Source: Haliea sp.
Lineage (GTDB): Bacteria > Pseudomonadota > Gammaproteobacteria > Pseudomonadales > Halieaceae
Length of the DNA stretch: 64,000 bases
NCBI GenBank assembly: GCA_024642265.1
Contig: JAHEBL010000003.1
Coordinates: 28,407-92,406 of the forward strand
Direction of reading: 5' to 3'
Below the pieces are notes generated by a model. It saw nothing but the letters and a program-made list of their open reading frames with translations. It was not told the origin of the DNA and did no database searches. The position numbers and the translations under genes are program-made. Of this stretch, positions 18,406 through 27,337 are shown in pieces (positions within the stretch are counted from its first letter, which is position 1; the number at the start of each line of letters is the position of its first letter).

Positions 18406-19345
18406 ATCTCAGGGCGATCTCCGCGTAGGGCGCCGTGCTGACATCCAGGTCCGGCGCGTCAACATCGGTGCCGCTCAGGCGCAGGCCACGAAAACCGCCC
18501 ACCCCGGCCTCCACCGACAACCACAGATCCTTGGCGAGTCTTCGCTCGGCGGACAGGCCGAAGTCCCAGGCATCCAGGTTCACCGTGGTGTCACCACTTC
18601 CCTGTGGATTGAAAGACCAGGACGCCCCCGACGGGGACGCACCCAGGCGCAACAGCCAGTTCTTGTCGGGCGCGTAGAGAATGGCCGGCCAGGGCATCAT
18701 GGCGCTCACGGTCCAGCGTTCATTGATACTCCAGGAAGCGCCTACATAGGGAATATAGAAATCGTCCCCGGGTCCGACATCGGCGTAGAAGCCGAAGGCC
18801 CACCAGAGTCGATCGTGCTGGACATACCGGGCGAACGCCCCGCCCATGTATTGCCAGGTCCATTCCGAGCCGTCCCTGTCGTCGCGGTGCCCCATGGGCA
18901 TCACGAAAGCCACTGACTGCCAGTCCGGGTCGATCTGGCGCAACCAGCCCACCGGCAGACCGAGTGTCGCAACCGTGAAGGAGTCAGTATTCGTTGTTTC
19001 AATGTCGATATCGGCAATACTCACGTACTCGCCGACTATCAGCGCGTCGCGCTCAGTGAGCAGGAACGGCATGCCAGCTGCCTGGGATACGGCGGTCACG
19101 TCATAGCTGATATCCTTCGCCCCGCGCCGGTTGGTGTCGACATCAGCATCGCCGTAATACGAGGCGCCAAGAAAGGCTACCGGCAAAAAGGGAATATTCG
19201 ACGCGGCGCGCTGGAACTCGATGTCGCTGTTCTCGAACTGCCGGGTGAGGCGTCGCATCAAGGAATCATCTTCGCCCGCTGAATCCGCCGATGCCAGGCC
19301 GGTAACGAGGGAGATACCGAGTGCTATACACCACTTCCTATTCAT
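18383..19345 (-). CDS. Outer-membrane beta-barrel protein (DUF6268-like)
   Basis: A 320-residue probable outer-membrane beta-barrel. A signal peptide (MNRKWCIALGISLVTGLASA) is followed by alternating amphipathic strands rich in Trp, Tyr and Gly. The chain ends in the aromatic residue Phe (RFRPSLQF), the mark of BAM-inserted barrels. It resembles the DUF6268 family, and no substrate is known. The ATG at 19345 has a GGGAGAAGG site; the frame runs further upstream into the TPP-enzyme gene but that part lacks a signal peptide. It starts 13 bases after the TPP-enzyme stop, so they are probably cotranscribed. Confidence 0.75.
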   Translation of the reverse strand: MNRKWCIALGISLVTGLASADSAGEDDSLMRRLTRQFENSDIEFQRAASNIPFLPVAFLGASYYGDADVDTNRRGAKDISYDVTAVSQAAGMPFLLTERDALIVGEYVSIADIDIETTNTDSFTVATLGLPVGWLRQIDPDWQSVAFVMPMGHRDDRDGSEWTWQYMGGAFARYVQHDRLWWAFGFYADVGPGDDFYIPYVGASWSINERWTVSAMMPWPAILYAPDKNWLLRLGASPSGASWSFNPQGSGDTTVNLDAWDFGLSAERRLAKDLWLSVEAGVGGFRGLRLSGTDVDAPDLDVSTAPYAEIALRFRPSLQF

Positions 19346-19358
19346 CCGAACCTTCTCC

Positions 19359-20918
19359 CTAGAGAAGCGTGGGGACAATGGCGTCGATAAGCCGGGGGCC
19401 TGTTGCGCTGATCGCCGCGGCAAACTGCTCGTTGAACTCCTCGGCAGTAGTGGCGCGGGTGGCCTCGACGCCCATACCCGTGGCAATCGCGACAAAATCC
19501 ATGTCCGGACCGCCGATATCCAGCACACTGGCGGCGTTCGGACCCGGCTTGCCGCCACGGGCGCCGGTGCGGGCAAATTCCATCTCCAGCACACTGTATT
19601 TGGTGTTGTTGAAAATCACCACCGTCACGTCCAGGTGTTCACGGGCCATGGTCCACAGGGACTGGATCGTATACATGGCGCTGCCGTCGCCCTCCAGGCA
19701 GATTACCTTGCGCTCCGGGCATGCGACCGCCGCGCCAACGGCGGCGGGCAGGCCCCAGCCGATGCTGCCGCCGGTAAGGTTGAGCCAATCGTGGGGCTGG
19801 GCTGTGGCAGTCGCCGGGAACAGCGCGAACCCGGAGGTGATGGACTCGTCCACCACGATGGCATTCTCCGGCAGGTAATGGGCAACGGCCAGGGCAACCT
19901 TGCCGGCATCGAGCGGTCCGGCCCCCAGGTCGGGTATGGTCAGCGGGTGCACATCGGGCTTTGCATCAACCGCGTCGAGCTGTTCAAGCAAGTCCTCCAG
20001 CGCCTGGTCTATATCGTCATTGGGTCCGGCCAGGACAAACTGCCGGCAATTGGGCGCGGCAATCGCGCTGGGTACATTGGGGTAGGCAAAGAACGACACG
20101 GGCGGGGCTGCGCCCACCAGCACGAGGTTTTCGATGTCCTTGATATGGTCGATAGCCAGTTCGGCAAGGTAGGGCAGCCGGTCGATCACCGCCGTACCGG
20201 CGCCGCGCGCCACCCGGCCGGGAAAAACCTCGGTGCAGATCCGCACCCCGGCGGCCTTGCCGATGCGGCTCAGCATGAGGCCGCGCTGGCTGTCCACCTC
20301 CCTGCCGCCGATCATGATCATGCATTTCTCACCCGACTTCAGCAGGGCGAGTGCCTCTTTCACCCGGAATGCGGCTACCTCCGCAGGTGGCGCAACCGCC
20401 ACGGCGGGCTCTGCGCCACCCGGGTTGTCTCCCCAGGACACATCCGCCGGCAGCATCAGGGTAGCCACCTGGCCTATGCCGGCCTGCCGCACTGCTTCGG
20501 CGGCATCCCGGGCGATCTCCCCTGCCGCCGCGGAGGTGTGAACCCAGTGTGACACCGGGCCGGCAATACCCTCGATATCCGCGGTCAACGGCGCATCGTA
20601 CTGCAGGTGATAGGTGGCGTGATCGCCAACGATATTCACCATGGGCACATGCCCTTTTTTGGCGTTGTGGATATTGGCCAGGGCATTACCCAGGCCCGGC
20701 CCCAGATGCAGGAGGGTAGAAGCCGGCCTGCGTGCCATGCGGGCATAGCCGTCGGCGGCCCCACTCAGCACCCCTTCGAACAGGCACAGTATGCAGCGCA
20801 TTCCCTCCACCTCGTCCAGGGCGGCGACGAAGTGCATCTCCGATGTACCGGGGTTGGTAAAGCACACATCAATATTGTTGTTGACCAGCGTGGTGAGCAG
20901 GCTCTCGGCACCGTTCAT
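19359..20918 (-). CDS. TPP-dependent enzyme, acetolactate synthase large-subunit type
   Basis: A 519-residue thiamine-diphosphate enzyme of the IlvB/benzoylformate decarboxylase superfamily. The catalytic Glu is in LCLFEGVLSGAADGYARM near residue 47. The C-terminal TPP motif runs from EGDGSAMYTIQSLW near 415 to FNNTKYSVLE near 447. It is shorter than housekeeping IlvB (about 570), and no regulatory small subunit is adjacent, so biosynthetic acetolactate synthase is unlikely. A decarboxylase or carboligase acting on another 2-oxoacid is more likely. Its partner gene is an outer-membrane protein, which gives no clue. Good GGAG site before the ATG. Confidence 0.75.
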   Translation of the reverse strand: MNGAESLLTTLVNNNIDVCFTNPGTSEMHFVAALDEVEGMRCILCLFEGVLSGAADGYARMARRPASTLLHLGPGLGNALANIHNAKKGHVPMVNIVGDHATYHLQYDAPLTADIEGIAGPVSHWVHTSAAAGEIARDAAEAVRQAGIGQVATLMLPADVSWGDNPGGAEPAVAVAPPAEVAAFRVKEALALLKSGEKCMIMIGGREVDSQRGLMLSRIGKAAGVRICTEVFPGRVARGAGTAVIDRLPYLAELAIDHIKDIENLVLVGAAPPVSFFAYPNVPSAIAAPNCRQFVLAGPNDDIDQALEDLLEQLDAVDAKPDVHPLTIPDLGAGPLDAGKVALAVAHYLPENAIVVDESITSGFALFPATATAQPHDWLNLTGGSIGWGLPAAVGAAVACPERKVICLEGDGSAMYTIQSLWTMAREHLDVTVVIFNNTKYSVLEMEFARTGARGGKPGPNAASVLDIGGPDMDFVAIATGMGVEATRATTAEEFNEQFAAAISATGPRLIDAIVPTLL

Positions 20919-20983
20919 AGGACTGCGCTCCGTTTTTTTTGGTTATTCCCTCCGACAAGCATAGGGCATAGCCGACGGACTCG

Positions 20984-22594
20984 CTACGCCGGATCGAGTC
21001 TCGGCACGGAATCGAGCAGCGCCCGGGTGTAGGGATGCTGGGGCGCCGTGAGAATCTGCTCTGCGCTGCCCTGCTCCACCAGCTTGCCAGCCTGCATCAC
21101 GCCCACGTGATGGGCCAGGCTGGGTACAATGGAGAGATCGTGGGTGATGAACAGGTAGGACACCCCGAACTCGCGCTGCAGTTCCTGCAGCAGGCCAAGC
21201 ACTTCGGCCCGGATCGACACGTCGAGCGCGCTGGTGGGCTCGTCGCAGACGATAAGCTCCGGCTCAACCGCGAGGGCGCGGGCAATTGCAACACGCTGTA
21301 ACTGGCCGCCGGAGAATTCGTGGGGATAGCGCTGGCTGTATTCGCGACGCAGTTGTACCCGGTCGAGCAACAGGCCGATGCGCTCCTCGCGCTCCTCGGC
21401 GGACAGGCCCATACCCAGGCTCACCATGCCCTCGGAGATGATCTCGCCCACTGTCAGTCGCGGGTTCATGGAAGAGAAGGGATTCTGGAAAATCACCTGG
21501 ATCAGTTTGCGATAGGGCAGCATCTCGCGCCGGGCCAGCGAACCGATAGCGTGACCCTTGAAGCGAATCTGGCCGCCGCTGATTTCCTCCAGGTTGAGAA
21601 TCGCGCGTCCCAGGGTGGACTTGCCGCTGCCGGACTCGCCAACCAGCGCATAGGTCTCGCCGCGACCGATCGACAGGGAAACACCGTCCACTGCCCGGGT
21701 ATGGTCAACTACCCGTTGCAGTACACCCTTGCGGATGGGGAAATAGACCTTGACGTCATCCAGCTGCAACAGCGGCTCTTCCACCGCGACGCTCTGGAAG
21801 TGGGTGAGGTCGGGCAGCGCATCGATCAGGCGGCGGCTGTACTCCTGCCTCGGGTTGTGGAAAAACTCGTCCACCTCGGCCTGTTCGATAATCTCGCCGC
21901 GGTACATCACCGCCACCTCGTCGGCGGTATTGCGCACGACACCCATGTCGTGGGTGATCAGCAGCACCGCCAGCCGTCGCGACTGGGTCAGTTCGCGGAT
22001 GAGCTTCAGCACCTGTTCCTGGATCGTCACATCCAGCGCTGTGGTAGGTTCGTCGGCTATCAGGATATCCGGTTCGCAGGCCAGCGCCATGGCGATCATG
22101 ATGCGCTGCTGCTGGCCACCGGATAACTGGTGCGGGTAAAAGCTGAAGCGGCTGTCGGGGTCGGGAATGCCGACTTCTGCAAATAATTGCACTACACGCT
22201 TGCGCAGGCTGTCGCCGCGCAGTGGCGTATGCAGCCGCAGCGTTTCCGCCACCTGCTGGCCCACAGTCTGGACCGGGTTGAGGGCGCTCATGGCATTCTG
22301 GAAGATCATGGCGACCCGTCGTCCGCGCACGTTTTGCATCTTCGCCTCGGGCAGGTCGAACAGGTCCTGCTCGCCCACCAGCACCGCTCCGGAGGTAATC
22401 TGCAGCGCATCCGGGAGCAGGCGCATCGCCGCCAGCGAGGTCACCGACTTGCCGCTGCCGGATTCACCCACCAGGGCAAAGATCCTGCCAGCACGCAATG
22501 CCAGGCTGACACCCTTGAGGATCTCCTCCCCCGTCTCGCCGAGCACCACCCTCAGGTCACGGACCTGCATACGAATATCGGCCGGGGTACTCAT
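20984..22594 (-). CDS. yejF: Peptide ABC transporter, fused double ATPase (YejF-like)
   Basis: A 536-residue protein with two ABC ATPase domains in tandem, energising peptide uptake. Domain 1 has Walker A GESGSGKSVT near residue 42, signature LSGGQQQR near 167 and Walker B ILIADEPTTALD near 187. Domain 2 has GESGSGKSTLGR near 320, FSGGQLQR near 437 and LIVCDEPTSALD near 460. This fusion is the YejF layout; separate OppD/OppF would be two genes. The start overlaps the upstream permease stop by ATGA. Last gene of the four-gene transporter operon, whose E. coli relative imports microcin C and peptides. Confidence 0.9.
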   Translation of the reverse strand: MSTPADIRMQVRDLRVVLGETGEEILKGVSLALRAGRIFALVGESGSGKSVTSLAAMRLLPDALQITSGAVLVGEQDLFDLPEAKMQNVRGRRVAMIFQNAMSALNPVQTVGQQVAETLRLHTPLRGDSLRKRVVQLFAEVGIPDPDSRFSFYPHQLSGGQQQRIMIAMALACEPDILIADEPTTALDVTIQEQVLKLIRELTQSRRLAVLLITHDMGVVRNTADEVAVMYRGEIIEQAEVDEFFHNPRQEYSRRLIDALPDLTHFQSVAVEEPLLQLDDVKVYFPIRKGVLQRVVDHTRAVDGVSLSIGRGETYALVGESGSGKSTLGRAILNLEEISGGQIRFKGHAIGSLARREMLPYRKLIQVIFQNPFSSMNPRLTVGEIISEGMVSLGMGLSAEEREERIGLLLDRVQLRREYSQRYPHEFSGGQLQRVAIARALAVEPELIVCDEPTSALDVSIRAEVLGLLQELQREFGVSYLFITHDLSIVPSLAHHVGVMQAGKLVEQGSAEQILTAPQHPYTRALLDSVPRLDPA

Positions 22595-23976
22595 GCTTCT
22601 GACCTCCCGCTACTGCTGCGCGGATCGAAGGCATCGCGTACCAGGTCGGAAAACAGGTTGGCCGCCAGCACCAGCACGAACATAAAGAAGAATGCCCCGG
22701 TCAGGGTCCACCACACTGCCGGCTCTCGCGAGAGCTCTGTGCGGGCGCCATTGATCATATTGCCCCAGCTGCCCATCGACGGATCGATACCGACGCCGAT
22801 ATAGGACAGCACCGCTTCGGCCAGAACCAGTGCGCTGAAATCCAGCACAAAGGTGATCAGGATGATATGCACCACGTTGGGCAGGATGTGGCGGGCAAGG
22901 ATACGAGTGTGGCTTACCCCGAATGCATGGGCTGCCTGCACATAGCCCAGCTGGCTTATTTTCAGGGTCTCCGCGCGAATCAGCCGGCACAGGCTGGACC
23001 AGCTGGTCAGGCCGAGAATAAAACACAGGGCGATAAAGCGCGCGTCCGCCTTTTCCATGCCGACAGAGAAAAAGTCCGGGTTGAGGTCGATATATACCTG
23101 GAACAGCAATACGGAGGCGGCAATCAACAGGATGCCGGGAATCGAGCTCAGGGTGGTGTAGAGATACTGCACCACGTCATCCACCCAGCCCTTGAAGTAG
23201 CCTGCCATCACGCCCAGGGTCACGGCGATGGGCAACATCACCAGGGTGGACAGGGTGCCCAGCAACACGCCGGTACGTATACCCTTGATGCTCTGGTAAG
23301 CCACATCGGTACCACCCTGGTCGGTACCCAGCACGTGGTAGTAGTGACTGATATACACGAGCCAGACCATGAAACAGATCACCGAGGTCTGCACGGTCCA
23401 GGAGGCGTACCACGGATAGACGCTGTTGCGCAGCAACCGCCACTGCAAACCCACGACGACCGCGGATGCGAGTAAGCCCCAGCCCAGTGCGATGGCACTG
23501 AGGCGGAGCACGTCCGGCCAGCGGTGAGCCGGCTCGGCCAGGTGCTGGCCGGCGTGTTCAAGCCAGTCGAAGTCCCGCACCATATTGCCCTGCTCATCCT
23601 TCATATTGCTTTTTTCAAAGGATTTCAGGGCAAATGGTGCCGAGTAGGTCCGCTCGAAGCGATCCCCCATGCCGTCAAGCATCACATCCAGTACGCTGGT
23701 CACCTTGTTGTCGTAGAACACCTCATTGGTCTCCACGCCATCGGGCGGCGGCAGCGCACGCCGAAAATGCAGTGAGTCGAGCAGGGCCACGCCCACGTAG
23801 ACCATAATGATAGTGAAGGTGACCATGCCCAGGCGCGAGGAAAACACCTGGCTCCAGCGCTCCCTGGATTGCGGATCGTTACGCAGGCGATAGAAAAAGG
23901 TCGTCAGCACCGCGACCAGCATAAAGACCAGCGCGTCTGACCACAGCAGGACCGGCTTTGCGTCGAGCTCCCACAT
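22591..23976 (-). CDS. yejE: Peptide ABC transporter permease (YejE-like)
   Basis: A 461-residue inner-membrane permease. The C-terminal 250 residues form the usual DppC/YejE core with the cytoplasmic coupling segment RAETLKISQLGYVQAAHAFGVS near residue 340. Before it lies a long N-terminal part: two membrane segments near 14-30 and 50-68, and a loop of about 90 residues (70-160) that E. coli YejE (341 residues) has in shorter form. The gene overlaps both neighbours by 1-4 bases, so translation is coupled throughout the operon. Confidence 0.87.
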   Translation of the reverse strand: MWELDAKPVLLWSDALVFMLVAVLTTFFYRLRNDPQSRERWSQVFSSRLGMVTFTIIMVYVGVALLDSLHFRRALPPPDGVETNEVFYDNKVTSVLDVMLDGMGDRFERTYSAPFALKSFEKSNMKDEQGNMVRDFDWLEHAGQHLAEPAHRWPDVLRLSAIALGWGLLASAVVVGLQWRLLRNSVYPWYASWTVQTSVICFMVWLVYISHYYHVLGTDQGGTDVAYQSIKGIRTGVLLGTLSTLVMLPIAVTLGVMAGYFKGWVDDVVQYLYTTLSSIPGILLIAASVLLFQVYIDLNPDFFSVGMEKADARFIALCFILGLTSWSSLCRLIRAETLKISQLGYVQAAHAFGVSHTRILARHILPNVVHIILITFVLDFSALVLAEAVLSYIGVGIDPSMGSWGNMINGARTELSREPAVWWTLTGAFFFMFVLVLAANLFSDLVRDAFDPRSSSGRSEA

Positions 23977-24953
23977 CAGCTGAGCCTCACCCTGGGGTCG
24001 GCCCAGGTATAGGAAATATCCGTGAGAATCAGGCCGAGGATATAGAGGATGGATCCGATGAACACCATGGTGCGCACAATGGCGAAATCCTGGGAGCGGA
24101 TGGCATCGAGCATGTAACTGCCGAGTCCGGGAATGCCGAAGAAAGACTCGATCAGCAGGCTACCCATGAACAGCGAGGGTATGAGCACCACGATGCCGGT
24201 AAGAATCGGAATAAGCGCGTTGGGCAGGATATGCTTGAACAGGATACTGATTTCACTGGCGCCCTTGGCCCGCGCGGTGCGCACATAATCCTGGCCGGCC
24301 TCCTCCAGGAACAGGGTCCGGTACCAGCGCGCCCCGGAGCCGATGCCCGACACCACACTGACCAGCACCGGCAGGATCAGAAACTTCCAGGGCTTGAAGT
24401 CAGGGTCGAAGCCGGAAATAGGTACCAGCATCCACTGCTTGGCCACGAGGTACTGGCCGCCGATGATATAAAACAGGTAGGAGATGGACATCAGTGCCAC
24501 GAAGACAAACACAGCCCAGCGATCCAGTGCAGTGGCCCGGAACATGACGACCATCAGGGCAACGCAGATATTCACCCAGATGCCAATGGCAAAGCTGGGC
24601 AGGGCTACCGCCAGGCTGGGCCACATGCGGGTGGACACGTCGGTAGTGATATCACGGCCACTCTCGGAGCGACCGAAATCGAATGCGAACAGCCTGACCG
24701 ACTTGGTGAAGAAAATGGTGTCGGTCAGCGCGGCAACCCCGCTGGCATCGTCGTTGAGGAACAGCGGTTTGTCGTAGCCGTTCTTGCGCTTCCAGTTCGC
24801 TATCGCCTCGGGCGTGACATACTTGTCACCGAGCTGTGAGGCCGCCATGTCATCCGGCGAGTTCACCACGAAAAACAGGGTAAAGGTCAGCAGGTTCACC
24901 CCGATGAGAATAGGGATGGCATAGATCAGGCGGCGGATAATATAGGCTAACAT
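23976..24953 (-). CDS. yejB: Peptide ABC transporter permease (YejB-like)
   Basis: A 325-residue permease of the DppB/YejB type. It starts with the family hallmark MLAYIIRRLIYAIPILIGVNLLTF, has a periplasmic loop at about residues 30-105, and carries the coupling segment DYVRTARAKGASEISILF near 226. The open frame extends upstream to 25079, but that part overlaps the binding-protein gene. The ATG at 24953 overlaps that gene's stop (TGATG), so coupling supports this start. It pairs with the YejE-like permease. Confidence 0.9.
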   Translation of the reverse strand: MLAYIIRRLIYAIPILIGVNLLTFTLFFVVNSPDDMAASQLGDKYVTPEAIANWKRKNGYDKPLFLNDDASGVAALTDTIFFTKSVRLFAFDFGRSESGRDITTDVSTRMWPSLAVALPSFAIGIWVNICVALMVVMFRATALDRWAVFVFVALMSISYLFYIIGGQYLVAKQWMLVPISGFDPDFKPWKFLILPVLVSVVSGIGSGARWYRTLFLEEAGQDYVRTARAKGASEISILFKHILPNALIPILTGIVVLIPSLFMGSLLIESFFGIPGLGSYMLDAIRSQDFAIVRTMVFIGSILYILGLILTDISYTWADPRVRLS

Positions 24954-27148
24954 CAGCTGTCCTCCGCCACGCGCGCAGTGGCTTTCTGGCGCCGCCGATA
25001 GGCAATTACGCCGGGCAACACGAGGCTCAGCAGCAACAGGGCACCCGCGTACAGGGGCCAGGTTATCGGCTGGTTCCACTCGACCTGCTTGCGGGCCCGC
25101 TCCCGGGTGTCAATCCGGGTATACATAAGGCTGGCCTTGGAAACGCCGTGGCGCTTGTTGTTATACACCCAGCTGTTATTCAGATAGATGTCCTTGGGGT
25201 AGTAGGCGAACAGCCAGACCGCGTCCTTGCGGTACTGCTCCACCGCGAGCGCGACCCGCTCGTCGCGCTCGGGGCCCGGTGGCAGCATACGGATCTGGCG
25301 GAAGGCCTCATCGAAGACTTCACTGGAATAGTTGGAGTTGTTGGCACCATCACACTTGCAGTCCAGGGGACTCTCGGGGCCATAAAGCAGGAACAGGAAG
25401 TTTTCCGGGTCCGGGTAATCTGCCAGCCAGCCGTGGGAGAAAATCTGGGTGTTACCGGTGAGAAGTTTTTCCCGGGTGCGGTTCCAGTCGGCCGGCCGAT
25501 ACTCCACCTGCACGCCAATCTCACCAAAGGCGCGGTCCATCCAGTTCATCGTGGTGTTGCTGATAGCCTGTGACTGCACATCGATAAATATTTTCAGGGG
25601 CTCCCCGGTGCGCGCATCGCGCCCGTTGGGATAGCCCGCCTCGGCGAGTAACTGCCTGGCATAGTCCAGTGGCTTGCGCCGGGGCTCGCCGTCCACCCAG
25701 TCATAGACATAGGGATTCATGCCGGCTTCGCCCTCGAGGAAGCCCGGAATACCCGGGGGGATAATGGACTGGGACGGTATGCCATTGCCCTTGTAGAAAA
25801 TATTCAGGTACTCCTCGGTATTGAAAGCAATCTGCAGTGCCTGGCGCAGTTTGCGCTTGTCCTCGGTGTAGCCGCCCACTACCGGGTCACGCATGTTGAA
25901 GCCGTAGTAATAGATAGCGGGCTTCACGTCGGGGGACATGGTGATGTGGTGATCCTCCAGCTCTTTCGACATCTCCACCCCGTCCGGTCCCACCACGAAG
26001 GCCTGGTCGTAGACGCCATTGGTATTGCCGTGCACCTCGCCCGAGCGGTCATAGTAGCCCTGCAGGAACTTCGTCCACAGGGGCAGTACCTCCTTCTCGA
26101 GGCGGAACACGGCGCGGTCTATGAAGGGGATCTGTTTGCCGGCGTCATCCAGCAGCCCCGCCTCCCGGTCGCCGGGCTCTCCCTCGCTGGGATAAAACTC
26201 CTCGCGGAAGTTGGGATTGCGCTCCAGCACAATCTCGCTGTTCGGATCATTTTTCACCATCATGAAAGGACCGGCACCAACCGGCCACCAGTCCAGGGTC
26301 AGGTTGCGCTCGGCAAACCCGGGGTTGTGGTAGAAGCGGTCCACTTCCGGCGCGATGGGTGAAAAGAAGTGCATCGCCAGCCAGTACCTGAACTGGGGGT
26401 ACCGGCCCTTGATGGTGATGGTGAAGGTGCGCTCATCAAGCACCTGCAGCCCCTCCATCGGGTATTCATTGAGGTTCAGCCAGCCGCTGCGGGGCACCTC
26501 GCCCAGCTGTTTCGAGAAGTCCTCCCAACCGACGATATAGTGCGCCATGAACCCCAGCATCGGCGAGCCGATTTCCGGGTCCGCCAGCCGCTTGATGGCG
26601 TAGACAAAGTCATTGGCCTGCACCTGCCGGGTGCCGGTTTCCGGGAAGTCGGGGACTTGTCGGTAGCGCCTGCCCTCCTCTGCCGTCTCGAACAGGTACA
26701 GCGGCCTGCCCGCCGCATCCAGGGCAAAAGCCGGATGGGGCTGGTAACGCTCGTCCTCGCTCACCTGCAGGGTATAGCGGGAAAACGCCATAGCCTCGTC
26801 GCTCTCCTGCACTTCATTGCCGTCTGCGTCGAGGAACGTCAGCACGGGCTCGGAACCCAGCGCCAGGGGCACCAGCTCGTAGGGGCGCTTGAGAAAGTGA
26901 TAGCCCATGGGCGGTTCATAAATCTGGTCGATAAACAGGCTTTCATCGGAGGCGTAGGATGTGGCGGGGTCGAGGTGCTTGGGAGGCGCCGGGCTCATCA
27001 CTGACTGATAGGTGATGAACTCGTCATCGTACTGCGGATTGGGGTCGTTCCAGGGGGGCGCACCGCAACCCGCAAGCAACGCCAGGGTTACACAGAGGGC
27101 CGCGCCACACTTTCTGACAGTCGCCAGACCTGTATTTTTTATTGGCAC
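24953..27148 (-). CDS. yejA: Peptide ABC transporter substrate-binding lipoprotein (YejA-like)
   Basis: A 731-residue family-5 solute-binding protein. A lipoprotein signal (CVTLALLAGC near residues 16-25) would anchor it by an acylated Cys. The binding domains span about 30-680. The C-terminus adds a membrane helix (about 695-715, PLYAGALLLLSLVLPGVIAY) and a basic tail, which ordinary YejA proteins lack, so it may be held at both ends. I chose the GTG at 27148 with AGGAG ten bases upstream; it places the lipobox at a normal distance. First gene of the yej-like operon, divergent from a POT peptide transporter. Confidence 0.85.
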   Translation of the reverse strand: MPIKNTGLATVRKCGAALCVTLALLAGCGAPPWNDPNPQYDDEFITYQSVMSPAPPKHLDPATSYASDESLFIDQIYEPPMGYHFLKRPYELVPLALGSEPVLTFLDADGNEVQESDEAMAFSRYTLQVSEDERYQPHPAFALDAAGRPLYLFETAEEGRRYRQVPDFPETGTRQVQANDFVYAIKRLADPEIGSPMLGFMAHYIVGWEDFSKQLGEVPRSGWLNLNEYPMEGLQVLDERTFTITIKGRYPQFRYWLAMHFFSPIAPEVDRFYHNPGFAERNLTLDWWPVGAGPFMMVKNDPNSEIVLERNPNFREEFYPSEGEPGDREAGLLDDAGKQIPFIDRAVFRLEKEVLPLWTKFLQGYYDRSGEVHGNTNGVYDQAFVVGPDGVEMSKELEDHHITMSPDVKPAIYYYGFNMRDPVVGGYTEDKRKLRQALQIAFNTEEYLNIFYKGNGIPSQSIIPPGIPGFLEGEAGMNPYVYDWVDGEPRRKPLDYARQLLAEAGYPNGRDARTGEPLKIFIDVQSQAISNTTMNWMDRAFGEIGVQVEYRPADWNRTREKLLTGNTQIFSHGWLADYPDPENFLFLLYGPESPLDCKCDGANNSNYSSEVFDEAFRQIRMLPPGPERDERVALAVEQYRKDAVWLFAYYPKDIYLNNSWVYNNKRHGVSKASLMYTRIDTRERARKQVEWNQPITWPLYAGALLLLSLVLPGVIAYRRRQKATARVAEDS

Positions 27149-27280
27149 TATGCCTGAGCTCCTGATGCGAGCGCGCAAGGATACCTTGTGAGACCCGCAA
27201 GGGCCAGTACCCCAATGGCGGTATGCCCGACCGTTCACAGTATTTACCGGCAATACGTGCCCACGGGCCACTTATGTCCC

Positions 27281-27286
27281 TATAAT
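27281..27286 (+). promoter_or_regulatory. Candidate -10 box for the POT gene
   Basis: A perfect TATAAT lies 52 bases before the ATG at 27338 in the 189-base divergent region. The -35 position shows only TGCCCA, a weak match, so activation by a regulator would be expected if this is the promoter. Confidence 0.4.
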
Positions 27287-27337
27287 AGCCGGCTGGCATC
27301 CCCTGACGGCGCCGATAGAGCGGGACAATCAAGAACC

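Noticed and set aside
18383..19594. Longer version of the outer-membrane-protein gene starting at 19594
   Set aside because: The extra 83 residues are basic and lie inside the TPP-enzyme gene; the ATG at 19345 gives a normal signal peptide and a strong ribosome site.
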